The position numbers and the translations under genes are program-made. From NCBI GenBank assembly GCA_020740775.1, contig JAHEWK010000004.1, forward strand, positions 186,001-250,000: DNA of 64,000 nucleotides, given 5' to 3'. This stretch comes from Ilyonectria destructans. Taxonomy: Eukaryota; Ascomycota; Sordariomycetes; Hypocreales; Nectriaceae. Positions within the stretch are counted from its first letter, which is position 1; each line of letters begins with the position of its first letter. Below are positions 33,227 to 43,374 of this stretch, piece after piece. Under the pieces are notes generated by a model, which was not told the DNA's origin, made no database searches, and saw only the letters and a program-made list of their open reading frames with translations.

Positions 33227-34882
33227 ATGTCTGCCCCATCTAACTGGCAGGATATTGTGGCAGCCAAGCGGGAGCATCGCGCCTCGCTCATCCCGCAGCA
33301 TTGGCAGATCAAGGTTCACGACCAAGTGGCAGAATACAATCCTCTCAAAACGTTACTAGAGAGCGGTGTGTTGACGCCAGAGGAACTCGACTTGACCGAC
33401 AACAGCAAACATGATGCTGTTGGAACTCTCAGCCTGATCGCTTCTGGAAGCGTAAGCGCCGAGAACCTCATCACTGCGTTCTGCAAGCGAGCCGCTGCGG
33501 CGGACAGTTTGACCAATTTCATCACCGAGGTCAACTTTGAAAGGGCCATTCTGCGTGCAAAGGAGCTTGATAAGCATCTGAAAGAGACTGGCAACGTCGT
33601 CGGACCGTTGCATGGTCTGCCAATCACCGTCAAAGACCACATGGATGTTGAGGGACACGATTCATCTGCCGGCATTACGGGCTTCTGCTTCGACCCTGCA
33701 AAGTCCAATTCGCACCTTGTCCAGATCCTGATTGATGCTGGCGCTGTCGTCGTTGCTAAAACCAACATCCCCCAAACTTGTCTCGCTGCAGACACCATCA
33801 ACGTGGTGTTTGGGAGAACTCTGAATGCACACAACAGCAGCTTCGGGGCCGGTGGCTCGTCTGGCGGTGAAGGCGCTGCTCTCGCCATGGGTGCATCTCT
33901 CTTCGGACTGGGCTCGGACGGCGCTGGGTCTGCTAGAATGCCCGCCATGGCGAATGGCGTCGTCGGTTATCGACCCAGCGGCTATCGTCTCCCCGCCGAT
34001 GGCAGATCCATTCCGGACCCAGGCATGATAGGCATCACGCAGTTGGGCCCCGTGGCAACATTTGGCTTCATGGGTCACTCAGTTAGAGATATTCGACTGG
34101 TGTCGAAGCTGGTCAGTGATTTCAAGCCATGGGAGAAGGACCCCTTTTTGTATCCGTCCCCCTGGTTGAGCATCACGGCGCCAGCAAGACCTCGTATTGG
34201 AGTTTGGGCCCTGGATATATCTAACAACTTTTGTCATCTTTTCCCTCCCGTGAGACGAGGCTTTCTAGCAGCTCAGGAGCGTCTGCGCCTGGCTGGATAT
34301 GAGTTGGTCGAGTTTACACCGCCAGACATGTCGGAGGTCTGGAATCTCTGCAAGGCATTCATCCATGTCCAAGGCATCACTGCCCTGACCAAGGAAATTT
34401 CAAAGGAGCCGACCATGAAAATTGTGGAAAAGACGGGTATTGTGGGGTCCCGATGGTCTAAGGGATTGAAGATTGAGGACGTTCACGAGCTAAACCAGAA
34501 GCTTGCGCTCCTCAATATCCAGATGAAGCAAGCATGGAACGCGAGTGGCCGTCCGCTTGATGCTCTCCTTTGGGTAACAAGCCCCAACCCGGCTCTTCCC
34601 ATTGACGAGTGGAGAGATACTACCTTTACAACTATCTTCAACGCGGTCGACTGGCCCGCCATCTCCCTGCCTTTAGGCATGAAGTGCGACAAAGAGGTCG
34701 ATGTCCCGTACAGAGACTTCCAACCCTTTAGCGCTGAGGATGCTCGACTTCAGGCTCTTTATGAACCTCAAAGGTTCCATGGACTTCCACTCTCGGTACA
34801 GCTGGCAGGCCAAAAGTTTGAAGATGAGAAGCTTCTTGCTATTGCGGAATGTATTCATCCCATTATGAGAAATATTGAGTAG
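33227..34882 (+). CDS. Amidase-signature hydrolase (fungal amidase/acetamidase-like)
   Basis: Single exon, 551 aa, opening with the fungal amidase N-terminus (NWQDIVAAKREHRASLIPQHW). The amidase-signature catalytic triad can be placed with the spacing expected of the family: Lys136 in PITVKDHMDVEG, cis-Ser212 in GAGGSSGGEGA, and nucleophile Ser235 in GSDGAGSARMPAMANG. These enzymes hydrolyse carboxylic amides to acid plus ammonia. AmdS-type members allow growth on acetamide, while others act on indole-acetamide or xenobiotic amides. It has no signal peptide, so is likely cytosolic. The usual GTDxGGSIR is changed to GSDGAGSAR, which keeps the Ser but may shift specificity. It is divergent to an MFS carrier, so uptake or efflux of a substrate is plausible. 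Confidence 0.9.
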   Translation: MSAPSNWQDIVAAKREHRASLIPQHWQIKVHDQVAEYNPLKTLLESGVLTPEELDLTDNSKHDAVGTLSLIASGSVSAENLITAFCKRAAAADSLTNFITEVNFERAILRAKELDKHLKETGNVVGPLHGLPITVKDHMDVEGHDSSAGITGFCFDPAKSNSHLVQILIDAGAVVVAKTNIPQTCLAADTINVVFGRTLNAHNSSFGAGGSSGGEGAALAMGASLFGLGSDGAGSARMPAMANGVVGYRPSGYRLPADGRSIPDPGMIGITQLGPVATFGFMGHSVRDIRLVSKLVSDFKPWEKDPFLYPSPWLSITAPARPRIGVWALDISNNFCHLFPPVRRGFLAAQERLRLAGYELVEFTPPDMSEVWNLCKAFIHVQGITALTKEISKEPTMKIVEKTGIVGSRWSKGLKIEDVHELNQKLALLNIQMKQAWNASGRPLDALLWVTSPNPALPIDEWRDTTFTTIFNAVDWPAISLPLGMKCDKEVDVPYRDFQPFSAEDARLQALYEPQRFHGLPLSVQLAGQKFEDEKLLAIAECIHPIMRNIE

Positions 34883-35229
34883 CTACACTAGTTCGCCCGT
34901 CGGGCTGATTTCTATTCCATCATTCTTGACTCTGTAGGATGCGTTGCTGAATCGAGATAACAAGTGTGTGTTGATTGCTATCAAATTCTTCTGTATAATA
35001 TTATCTCTCTTATCTTAAAAGTCTCTTTCTTACCAGGCTCAAATCTCAAGCACTCTCGGCACCTGCTACCAGCCGACACTAACTCGTGGTCAAGTATGAG
35101 TGAAGCAACAACCATGGGAACTATCGCTAAGGAGTAGCTCAGTAACAGGTCCAAGGAGGGATATATCTAAGTGAAGACTCTGGAGGGAGCTGAGTTAACA
35201 GAAATAGGCTAGTCTGTCTCAACTATTCT
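34883..35229. other. Intergenic 3' flank of the amidase
   Basis: Nothing recognised. AT-rich patches near 34990 (TGTATAATATTATCTC) may lie in the amidase 3' UTR. Confidence 0.35.
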
Positions 35230-35460
35230 CTAAAGACAATTTTCGAGTTCGTTCTCAATCTTGAGGTCCACAATTAAAGATGAGATGGCCGAAGTGTGGT
35301 CGGGTATGCTCAACTGCGGGTCAGGATCTAACTCTGCTTGTAGACTGCTTCCTGGGTTTCCTTGTGGAGGAAGCTTCACCACCACACCTGGAACACCTGT
35401 AGTGTAATCGACTCTAACCGTTGCTCCATCGTCCACAGTTCCGTCCACAAGAACTTTCAT
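35230..35460 (-). CDS. Small hypothetical protein (76 aa)
   Basis: An ATG at 35460 opens 76 codons (MKVLVDGTVDDGATVRVDYT, then VPGVVVKLPPQGNPGSSLQ). No signal peptide, membrane segment or known domain is visible. The composition is protein-like, with alternating hydrophobic residues suggesting a beta-strand fragment, so it may be a piece of a formerly larger gene. The neighbouring gene is 150 bases away on the same strand. Existence as a gene is uncertain. Confidence 0.25.
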   Translation of the reverse strand: MKVLVDGTVDDGATVRVDYTTGVPGVVVKLPPQGNPGSSLQAELDPDPQLSIPDHTSAISSLIVDLKIENELENCL

Positions 35461-35607
35461 CTGTCTAGGTAACACAATGACTTTTGCAATCTTTATAGAC
35501 TTCTAATAGTTTTAAAGATTGCTAGAGCCTCTGGTTTTGTCTTAAATTCCCCTAATTCAGTCATCACTGTCAGTATGAAGCCTGTACCCTGGCTTATTAA
35601 GCCTTAC

Positions 35608-36156
35608 TCATTTATTCTTCTCTACAACCACCAGGTATTGGGTCATAATAATCCCACTATCCAAACATTTACACCCTGTAAGTTTTAGCTTAGCAGGGCT
35701 TCTATCAAACTCCTCAATCATCTTGATACCATCTCCCAGTATAACAGGCATGACCGCCGCTTCGATAGAATTAAGCAAGCCAGCCTCCAGGCATTGTGTC
35801 GCCAACTTGCCGCCTCCCATAAGCCAAATATCCTTTCCATTGCCAGACTTTAAGTCTCGGATGAAATCGACAATGTTCTCCGATATAATAGTAATATTGG
35901 GGAAATCCTCTGGTCGCATAGTTCGGCTTGCCACAATAACAGCGTCTTTAGGTCGTTTGAACAGAGGATTCTCACTCGGGTCCCCAAGGGCTAGCATAAC
36001 CTCATACGTCTTGCGACCCATGACAAAGAAGTCAAACTCCCTATATAGAGCTTCGAAGTCAATGCTAGAGTCCTCGACAATCCAATCGGCCAAGCCATTT
36101 GAAGAGGAAATGTACCCGTCGAGGGTTGTCGCGACGTTGTAGCGAAGTTGTGGCAT
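35608..36156 (-). CDS. Dihydrofolate reductase / RibD C-terminal-like reductase
   Basis: Single exon of 182 aa from the ATG at 36156 (MPQLRYNVATTLDGYISSSN); the longer frame begins with TTG. The fold is that of the RibD-C / DHFR superfamily: a first strand RYNVATTLDGYI, EFDFFVMGRKTYEV with the conserved MGRKTYE, DAVIVASRT, KDIWLMGGGKLATQCLEAGL and IEAAVMPVILGDG. Such proteins bind NADPH. The group includes riboflavin reductases, DHFR-like enzymes and many stand-alone reductases of unknown substrate, and this one belongs to the latter. No targeting signal is apparent. A 15-base poly-T run lies just upstream, in the promoter or 5' UTR. Confidence 0.85.
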   Translation of the reverse strand: MPQLRYNVATTLDGYISSSNGLADWIVEDSSIDFEALYREFDFFVMGRKTYEVMLALGDPSENPLFKRPKDAVIVASRTMRPEDFPNITIISENIVDFIRDLKSGNGKDIWLMGGGKLATQCLEAGLLNSIEAAVMPVILGDGIKMIEEFDRSPAKLKLTGCKCLDSGIIMTQYLVVVEKNK

Positions 36157-36185
36157 GATGACTGAGGTGATGGTCAACTTGTGAG

Positions 36186-36200
36186 TTTTTTTTTTTTTTT
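36186..36200. repeat. Poly-T/poly-A homopolymer (15 bp)
   Basis: Fifteen consecutive T on the plus strand, 30 bases upstream of the DHFR-like gene's ATG; on the coding strand it is a poly-A tract. Poly(dA:dT) tracts commonly keep fungal promoters free of nucleosomes. It could also be a sequencing-sensitive spot. Confidence 0.9.
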
Positions 36201-36472
36201 AGGCGAAAGCATGAAGAAGACAACTCGGTGCGGGGTTGATAAGGCAGCAGCCAGTGCCAAGCCGTTCCAAAATGTTGCTCGGTCAAATGTCTGGCCGATC
36301 TTACTTGGCTCCCAGGTTCAAATATCACTCAATCAGAGGGTCGGTACTGAGTCTCAATAGGCACGCGTAGCTAGAGTAGAGCTGGAGCTGTTACATAATA
36401 TGCATTTCTTATATACGCAACTATCAGCGCCTTCTGTTAAGTAATACACAAAAGGATTATTAAACTCAGCGG

Positions 36473-38458
36473 CTACTCTAAACAAATAGTATCAAGTAAC
36501 TCAGGTGAAGCAGCTACAGCCTCAAGAGCTTCTCCATCCATAACACCATCAATATAGCATTCTCCAACAAGAGTATACGTCCCGCGACCCGTTGGTCGTA
36601 TAACGAACGGCACCTCACCGCCGACTAGGACACAAATAGAGTCTCCAGGTTGCGAAGTAACCGGCAACTGTCCAAAACGGCCATTTTTGGTGACGCAAAA
36701 TTTCAGCGTCATCGCCATGCGCCCTATACTCTCCTCTATTGTTGTTAAATAGTTCGGTAAGATGTCCGAGTGTTCTCTCATCTCGTCATCACTGTTTGCT
36801 GCACGGTCGATTGCCCATTGTATGTAGAGTGGAACTGCCGCTATCATCTTTGGAGATAGACGAATGCGCATGGCATCCATGTCACACAGCATTGTGCGGC
36901 AGAATTTCATTGTTACCTCGGGATCGAGAGCGGCAAGCCCATCGGCGCTATAGCTATTGCCAAATGCGACATGATAGCAGCCCTCAAGCCACCGGGCGAA
37001 GCGCATCCTCCTCCGCTCCGGGAAAGGATCCGACAGTGTTCTGAATGAGAGCCGCAACTCAGGCATGTCAGCCAGCATCATTTCCAACAGTGACGTGGAA
37101 AAAGCGTTGACGGTATCGATGACCCGGCCCTTGCAGCTTAGAAGGCGTTGATCTTCGGAGACGCTCAGTGTTGGCTTGGCGTGTCCACCCGCAGAGAAGG
37201 CTTGTGGTCGAACTGTGTAGCTGATCAAAACATCTGTTTTCGTGAGTCGCAGGTCCGGAACCCAGGAAGGAAGCCCTTCGATTCGTTGGGAGTCCGGGCC
37301 AGAGAATAAGTACTTGTGAGGAGCCAGACTCAGCAATTTCAGGCTTCGGCCTTGCACTAGCATGGCTATCGAGAATTGTCGAAAAACGTCGCCAACCAAA
37401 GCTTGATAATCGGGCTGAACTGTCGGCCCAATAGCACCCAGACTCAGGAGCGAGTAGACGTGATCCCTTGGGTCGGTACATTGGAAGAACATTGTAGCCA
37501 CGATTCCGTCTAGGAGCGTGCCGCTGTGCCTGTAGATTTGGATCATGTTAATGGCTGTGATGCAGGGCACCGACATGAAGAGTGCATCCGTAAGAAGAAG
37601 GCGCTTGCTTCGTTGAACCTCGTCCTCATGGTCGCTTGTGACCCTCTCCTGACTCTCTTGTTGCCCTGAATTGCCAGCCTCCTGGATGCTCTTCTTCAGG
37701 TACGATAGTGCAAATTCGTCAGCTCCGAGCCCCTCCATGTTAAACGCAAGCCTTGCCAGTTCAAGCCACGGAACTTCAACTCGGTCACCAACATATAGTA
37801 CAGCGTGTCTAGCAAGCGAGACTTCCTGCACCACCCACTTCCTGCAGAACCACGGGCGTGCCAGCATCGTCAGCAGCGGCATCCAGTCATGGTCCAGGAC
37901 ATTTGGCTTGCCCTCTTGTTGCAGCCGCTGCGAGTCGCGCCGCAGAGCCTGCGCCTTGGCCGCCCTCTCGTCCGCGTTCTCAGGGTCAAAGTCGGGAAGC
38001 AGCTCGAGGGCCTGTCGGATGGAGTCGGCCACGGTGGACGCAACGGATCCGTACACGGGATCGTCGGTGATGCCGAGCCAGATCAACACGTGCGTCGCCT
38101 GCGAGTAGATGTGCGGCATCAGCATCACCTGCCTGTTCTTCTCGGCCGGGTCGACCTGGTTGATGCAGACGGCGTCAGCCCAGAGGACGCGAGGCTGATG
38201 CGGATGGCGGAAACGCACCAGCCCGGTAAAGAGACTGTTGGTGATGGAGAGGGTGGCGCCGTTGCACGTCAACTGACGCTGGTCCTGGGCATCGCCCCAG
38301 CAGTACGAGATGGATTCGAAGTCCGGGGCTGCGTCGAGGGCAGTCGTCACAAGAGATACGTGGACGTCATCGGATTCGCTGCCCGGATGGACATGCATGA
38401 GGCGAATGGTTCGTGGGGCCGTGATGGCTGTATGTTTATAGGTGGTGTTGAGAGCCAT
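36473..38458 (-). CDS. HET-domain protein (heterokaryon incompatibility family)
   Basis: Single exon, 661 aa, from the ATG at 38458; the extension to 38500 begins at TTG. The HET domain lies in the first 200 residues, with its diagnostic blocks: FESISYCWGD (residues 47-56), ITNSLFTGLVRFRHP, VLWADAVCINQVDPAEKNRQ (91-110) and the HIYSQATHVLIWLG block just after. After a Glu/Lys-rich linker come WVVQEVSLARHAVLYVG and DPRDHVYSLLSLG, also usual in these proteins. The C-terminal half ends with PVTSQPGDSICVLVGGEVPF and similar beta-rich sequence frequent in HET proteins. HET proteins mediate nonself recognition and programmed cell death on fusion of unlike strains, but most family members have no assigned role. 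Neither NACHT nor WD repeats are present, so it is a simple HET type. Confidence 0.9.
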   Translation of the reverse strand: MALNTTYKHTAITAPRTIRLMHVHPGSESDDVHVSLVTTALDAAPDFESISYCWGDAQDQRQLTCNGATLSITNSLFTGLVRFRHPHQPRVLWADAVCINQVDPAEKNRQVMLMPHIYSQATHVLIWLGITDDPVYGSVASTVADSIRQALELLPDFDPENADERAAKAQALRRDSQRLQQEGKPNVLDHDWMPLLTMLARPWFCRKWVVQEVSLARHAVLYVGDRVEVPWLELARLAFNMEGLGADEFALSYLKKSIQEAGNSGQQESQERVTSDHEDEVQRSKRLLLTDALFMSVPCITAINMIQIYRHSGTLLDGIVATMFFQCTDPRDHVYSLLSLGAIGPTVQPDYQALVGDVFRQFSIAMLVQGRSLKLLSLAPHKYLFSGPDSQRIEGLPSWVPDLRLTKTDVLISYTVRPQAFSAGGHAKPTLSVSEDQRLLSCKGRVIDTVNAFSTSLLEMMLADMPELRLSFRTLSDPFPERRRMRFARWLEGCYHVAFGNSYSADGLAALDPEVTMKFCRTMLCDMDAMRIRLSPKMIAAVPLYIQWAIDRAANSDDEMREHSDILPNYLTTIEESIGRMAMTLKFCVTKNGRFGQLPVTSQPGDSICVLVGGEVPFVIRPTGRGTYTLVGECYIDGVMDGEALEAVAASPELLDTICLE

Positions 38459-39520
38459 TTTCCTGGAACGAGTCTGAAATGGAGAGACAACCAGAAACAA
38501 GAATGAGCTGAAATCTCTTGGCTAAGATTGCTCTCGCGTCGATCCTCGTATGGATGCATCGGGCGTTTATACGTGTAGGGTTAGGCTTAAGCACGAGGGT
38601 CGTCTGCACCATGGCCAGGACTGGATCTAATCGGTGCCGTCTCCCGATAGATTATTACTCCAGAGGTTTGTCAGCAGCAGCCGCTTTTCCCGATAGCTGA
38701 TGGCTGACAGCATTACCAGCGTTTTCTTGACTGTAAACCGTCTAAATCCAGGAGCAAATGCTGCAAATGACGCAATCCCCTTGTACAATTGGGGCCGCGA
38801 TCAGTCACGGGATCAACAATCCAGTTGATGTCATCCAAAATGGGCCTGAACCATGCTCTAAAATCCTCATCGTGGCTGTCCCTACCTTGAATCTTGGACG
38901 AGAATGTCGAATATCCCATGTAACAGACTGTACGGGTCGCATTGCATCGGGACCGCCTGACCGTCAATGCTCGTCGTCTCCAACGCGACGATCCCCCGCC
39001 GGACGACGACCTTTTAGGCTAAACTGCCGGAATCTGTTGAGATCTGGTCTCGTGGGACCATCCATTGTGGCTGAAACCCGCCCATTTCACAGGAGGGAGT
39101 GGATTCATCGCAATTAGCTCTGCAACTACCCTACATGGTGGGCTTTAACGCGTTGGCTCTCCACTCGCTCAGTGCGGAGAAGGCCCTTTTGCCGAGTGTA
39201 CCAAATCCAATTCACGCAACCCGGTATTGAAAAAGAAATCCATGTTAAAATATTGGACATGAAAAGATGAAATGAATCTCAAGAATGAAGTAAAAGCACG
39301 TATTGACAATTGTACAGATTCCTACAACCCAGTACGTAATATAAATGTATACATGTACATAAAATTCCCTCGAATGAACCCATGGCAAAATTATTCTCCG
39401 ATCCGACCGCCGACCTCTATATTACCAGCCATCGTACGACTGGATGGTCTCAACACTCCTCACCGACATCTTCAATCCGCCAGACACCATTCTCGAAAAA
39501 TTGAGCATCCCTCCCAAAAA
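38459..39520. other. Intergenic between divergent genes (HET / SDR)
   Basis: About 1.06 kb between divergent start codons. Plus-strand ORFs here (for example 38758-39117) have no recognisable domain. Both promoters must lie in it. Confidence 0.4.
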
Positions 39521-40756
39521 ATGGCCAATTCCAGCCTGCTTCTCGCCGTCGCTGCCGTTATTGCCGTCTTGACTTTCGGGATCCCTCGCTTCTTGGCAGA
39601 ATATTTCCCATGGCAGAGCCTGTACAAACAGCGCCATGGCAGGCCTACCGTCATCACCGAATCGTATAAAGGCAGGACTGTCCTAATCACTGGCGCAAAT
39701 GGCGCATTCGGCTCGAGGGCTGCCAAAATCGTTGCCCATCGCGATGTGGAGACTCTTGTTCTTGTCGACGTCAAGGATTGCGGGGAAGTCAAGCAGCAAA
39801 TCGAGACTGAGCTCAGTGATATGAACAAGAGCAAGCCGAACATTCTGGTTTGGCAGGCCGACTTGATGACCTTTGCAGGCTGCCAGGAGCTGGGAAAGAA
39901 GGCACGCGAGCTGAAGAACCTTGACCATGTCTTGATGACTGCAGGAATTCTGTCCTTCCATCGCCGCGAGTCGCCTGAGGGCTGGGAAACCTGTGAGTCT
40001 CCCTCAGCACAACTTCACTGCTTGAAAGATTCTAACTATAATTTGCTCTAGCGATCCAAGTCAACTTCCTCTCCGGCGCCCTCATCTCTCTCCTCCTCCT
40101 TCCACTGCTCAAATCCTCCCCAACCAACCCATCCCCTCCTGTTCTAACCTTCGTCACCACCTTCGGCATTTATCCCTCCTCCTTCACCATGGGTATGCCC
40201 AAGAATGGCTCCTATCTCAAACGCCTCAGCAATAACAAGGACGGTATGGAGCAAGCCCACCAGTATGGTCGCTCGAAAGCCCTCCTTCTCTACTTCGCCC
40301 GTGAGCTCGCTGCCCGAGTTTCGGCCACTACAGCTACGGACAAAGGCATGCGCAAAGTGACCATCAACAGCGCCGATCCTGGTTCAGCGTGGACACCACT
40401 CACGAATCCCAACCAGGCGAAACTGATTCCGAGGTTGATCATGAACTTTGGAGCGAGAGATCCCCAAATCTGTGCCACTGCGCTGATCAATGGTGTTTCG
40501 GTTTCGGAGGAAGGGCATGGCAAGATTATGCAGGATTTTGATACTGCGCCGTAAGTTCCAATTCTCCAGAAATCGAGCAGAGCGTTCTGGGTCTGCATAC
40601 TAATAACTGAATGGCAGGTATCCGCCTTTCATGGAGAGGAAGAGCGGCCGTATCGCGCAGCAGCGTGTTTGGGATGAGACGAGAAGTGAGCTTCAGGGGA
40701 AAGTCCCGGAGGTTGAGGCTGTGTATGAGATGTTGGACAGAAAGTCGGACATGTAG
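39521..40756 (+). CDS. Membrane-anchored short-chain dehydrogenase/reductase
   Basis: Three exons: 39521-39992, 40052-40550 and 40618-40756, with introns of 59 and 67 nt, giving 369 aa. An N-terminal hydrophobic segment (SLLLAVAAVIAVLTFGIPRF, residues 5-24) is likely a membrane anchor. The Rossmann fold follows with TGANGAFG (57-64) for the cofactor phosphates, LVLVDV at strand 2, and the active-site Tyr229-x-x-x-Lys233 (QYGRSK). NSADPGSAWTPL is the usual post-active-site PG motif. It resembles the retinol-dehydrogenase/WWOX-like fungal SDRs that reduce carbonyls or oxidise alcohols with NAD(P)(H). In place of the usual NNAG the strand-4 motif is LMTAG, as in some relatives. The substrate is unknown. 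Confidence 0.88.
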
Positions 40757-41701
40757 GTCAAGAGGGTGTCTAGCTCGGATTTATGTCATCGTGTTCACAG
40801 GTCTCAACGCAAGGTAAATGCCACAAATATCGAAGAAATCCAGGATAGTCAGTGACTGAGATGCAGTCGAGGCCCTCTGGGTCGTATCACCTTCAATAAT
40901 TGCTCCTCTGCCGCGGCCGTAACCTGGCTTTGAACAATGACTTGTCGTTCATTGCTAACGAAGCATCGTGCAGTGCTTGTAGAGCGTAGATTTATTGATG
41001 ACAGAGGCAACACTGGAAGCAACGGCAACGTTTCTTACCACTGAAACACACGTCAGGCAGCCCAGGGAGAATCTCGCAGATCTCGGCACGCTGGGGCCGA
41101 GGCTAGTGATGTCCAGATGAACCTAAAGCACGACTTTCCCCGGAAGGCGCCCGTTTACGGTGTTTTCAGGGTCGCACTTTGGTGATGGCGTCGAGTTGTT
41201 CGCTTGTTAGATTAAGTGGCCCTCGGGCGCTAGTTCAGACGAGTTTCAGAAGTGCTTGAGAGATGACCCCAGTTCGTGCCTTGCCCTGTTTCAGCCTTGG
41301 AACATCCTAACGCCCTGGCCACTTTTTACCAGTGATGAGGATATCAGAATTGCCCAATCCGGCAAGTGGCTAGCTTGTCAAAGTGCAGCGCTCACTTAGC
41401 GCCTCTGAAAGGAGTTGCCCTGGCGCCTGATTCTGTAACGTCCCAGCAGTAGGGAGGACACTTTGGCGAGCTTCAGATAGTTAGCATAATCACGACTTGA
41501 GAAAGAATTAAGCCCCTTTCATTACCATCTTGAAGCATATCTGTGACCGCCAGAGTACTCTTTTCGGATTGTACGGCAAACCGGGCCCATGACATGCAGG
41601 AGGTGCAATGAACGGGTCAATCCCCAGTCTTCAATTGAGACACCATCGAATCGAAGTCTCAAAAGGGCAAATGTGTTGACCAACCAGCCAGAGTTCATTA
41701 A

Positions 41702-41708
41702 TATAAAA
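41702..41708 (+). promoter_or_regulatory. TATA-like box upstream of the Egh16-like gene
   Basis: TATAAAA stands 153 bases before the ATG at 41861, a reasonable distance for a fungal gene with a long pyrimidine-rich leader. The assignment is by position and motif only. Confidence 0.35.
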
Positions 41709-41755
41709 CCACGACACTTCCCCAGTTTGTTGCCAAGAAATATCCCACACTGCCA

Positions 41756-41787
41756 TTCCATTCTTTCCATTCTTTCCATTCCTTACA
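41756..41787 (+). repeat. 9-bp pyrimidine-rich tandem (TTCTTTCCA)
   Basis: TTCTTTCCA at 41761-41769 and 41770-41778, then a degenerate TTCCTTACA at 41779-41787. CT-rich leaders are frequent in strongly expressed fungal genes and often mark the transcription start. Confidence 0.6.
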
Positions 41788-41860
41788 TTCCCATTGCCTG
41801 AGTTGAGCTTAGGTCACTATTTCCTTTCCATCATTCATTCACTCGACCAAATTATTCAAT

Positions 41861-43374
41861 ATGTTCCGCAATCTCGCCTTGACGCTTCTCTTGTCACTTT
41901 TGCTGACTGAGAGCTACGTCGTCGCCAACTTCAACGGTGTACCCGAGCAGGCCTCGAGTATCGTTGCCAGGCAGGGGCGACAGGGTCGGCAGGGTCGGCA
42001 AGGCCAGCAAGGCCAGCAAGGCCAGCAAGGCCAACAAGGCCAACAAGGCCAGCAAGGCCAACAAGGGCAGCAAGGGCAGCAAGGCCAACAAGGCCAACAA
42101 AACCAAGAAAGCTGCCTCAAAAGTAACTTGATTCAGTCTGCCAGTGACAAGACAGGACAGGAGGCAGGAACCGCCGGCATCAAACCAGGCCAAGCAGCCT
42201 CAGCAACGTAAGTCATCCGCACTAGAGCTTTGAAAGTCTCCTAGAAATGGTTCTAACCTGAGTTCGCTACAGAGACCCAGACAACTTTATCAACTTCTGC
42301 GACGGCCAGCAAATCACGAATGGCGTGCAATTCACAAACGGTTCTTGCAATGGCGTACCCATGGGCAAGATACCAGCGAGTTCCAACATGATCTCGGCCA
42401 TGATCCTGAATCCCCAGGCAGGCGAGACTGTTACAGCCGGTACCACATTCAACGTTTCGGTGCAGACCTCACATCTGAACGCGGGCAACTTTGTCAACCC
42501 CACCACCAACTACTACACTGCACCACAAGATCTTGACGGTAGTGGAGACATTATCGGTCACTGCCACGTTACCATCCAGGACATCGGCTCGCTCAAGTCG
42601 ACAACACCGCCGGATCCTAGCAAGTTCGCCTTCTTCAAGGGTATCGATGACGCTGGCAATGGCCAAGGCTTGCTCCAGGCTGTCGTCGACGGGGGACTTC
42701 CGGCAGGCGTGTACCGCGTATGCACTATGATTGCCGCCCAGAACCACCAGCCTGTGGCAATGCCTGTTGCCCAGCGAGGCGCCCAGGACGACTGTACCAA
42801 GTTCGAAGTTGTGGCGGGTCAAGGAAACCAGCAGAACGGCAACCAGGCAAACCAGGGCCAGCAAAACGGTAACCAGGCGAACCAAGGCCAGCAGAATGGC
42901 AACCAGGCGAACCAGGGCCAGCAAAACGGTAACCAGGCGAACCAAGGCAACCAGGCAAACCAGGGCCAACAGAACGGTAACCAGGCGAACCAGGGCCAGC
43001 AAAACGGTAACCAGGCGAACCAGGGCCAGCAGAATCAGAACCAGCAGAATGGTAACCAGGCAAACCAGGGCCAACAGAACGGTAACCAGGCAAGCCAGGG
43101 CCAGCAGAACCAGGGCCAGCAGAACCAGGGTCAGCAGAACGGTAACCAGGCAAACCAGGGTAATCAGGGTCAGCAGGCAAACCAGGGTCAGCAGAGCCAA
43201 GGCCAGCAGAATGGTAACCAGGCAAACCAGGCTCCGCAAAATGGTACCCAGGCAGACCAGGGTCAGCAGAACCAGAACCAGGGAGCCAAGTTTGGGAAGG
43301 GGAGGAAGGGCAAAGGGCCGGGTAGGGCTTTCAGAAGGCCAGCCCAGCCAGGAAAACGGTCTCTGTTTCAATGA
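41861..43374 (+). CDS. Egh16-like (Gas1/Mas-type) secreted protein with two glutamine-rich repeat tracts
   Basis: Two exons, 41861-42207 and 42273-43374, with a 65-nt intron, give 482 aa. Residues 1-22 are a signal peptide ([20 protein letters not shown]...). Residues 37-82 are RQG then QQG tripeptides in tandem. Exon 2 carries the Egh16-like domain: [73 protein letters not shown] and [10 protein letters not shown]. Relatives were found as appressorium or infection-stage secreted proteins in Magnaporthe (Gas1/Gas2), Blumeria (Egh16) and Metarhizium. After the domain about 145 residues repeat units such as [10 protein letters not shown], and the protein ends in a basic tail ([15 protein letters not shown]). 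The flanking Q-rich tracts and basic end suggest cell-wall or extracellular-matrix binding. No catalytic motif is known for the family. Confidence 0.9.
41970..42108 (+). repeat. 9-bp coding minisatellite (QQG / RQG units)
   Basis: Tandem copies of CAGGGTCGG, CAGCAAGGC and CAACAAGGC lie inside exon 1 of the Egh16-like gene, about 15 units. Most differences are silent (CAG/CAA), and the three-codon period keeps the frame. Confidence 0.85.
42835..43285 (+). repeat. Coding repeat tract ([14 protein letters not shown] units)
   Basis: Multiple units built from GGTAACCAGGCGAACCAGGG and CAGCAGAAC-type pieces, in variable order, near the 3' end of the Egh16-like gene. Unit length varies (18, 30 and 33 bp classes), and all changes keep the frame. 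Near-identical neighbours point to ongoing unequal exchange. Confidence 0.85.

Larger units (their letters stand above)
40757..41860. other. Intergenic, promoter of the Egh16-like gene
   Basis: 1.1 kb without a recognised gene. The right end holds a TATA-like box and a pyrimidine-rich tandem leader (both listed). The short minus-strand ORF 41522-41779 is not supported. Confidence 0.45.

Noticed and set aside
33316..34078. Minus-strand frames of up to 210 codons opposite the amidase
   Set aside because: Shadow of the amidase signature region; no independent homology.
37671..38506. Plus-strand frames of 145 and 233 codons opposite the HET gene
   Set aside because: Low-complexity shadow translation of the HET coding strand.
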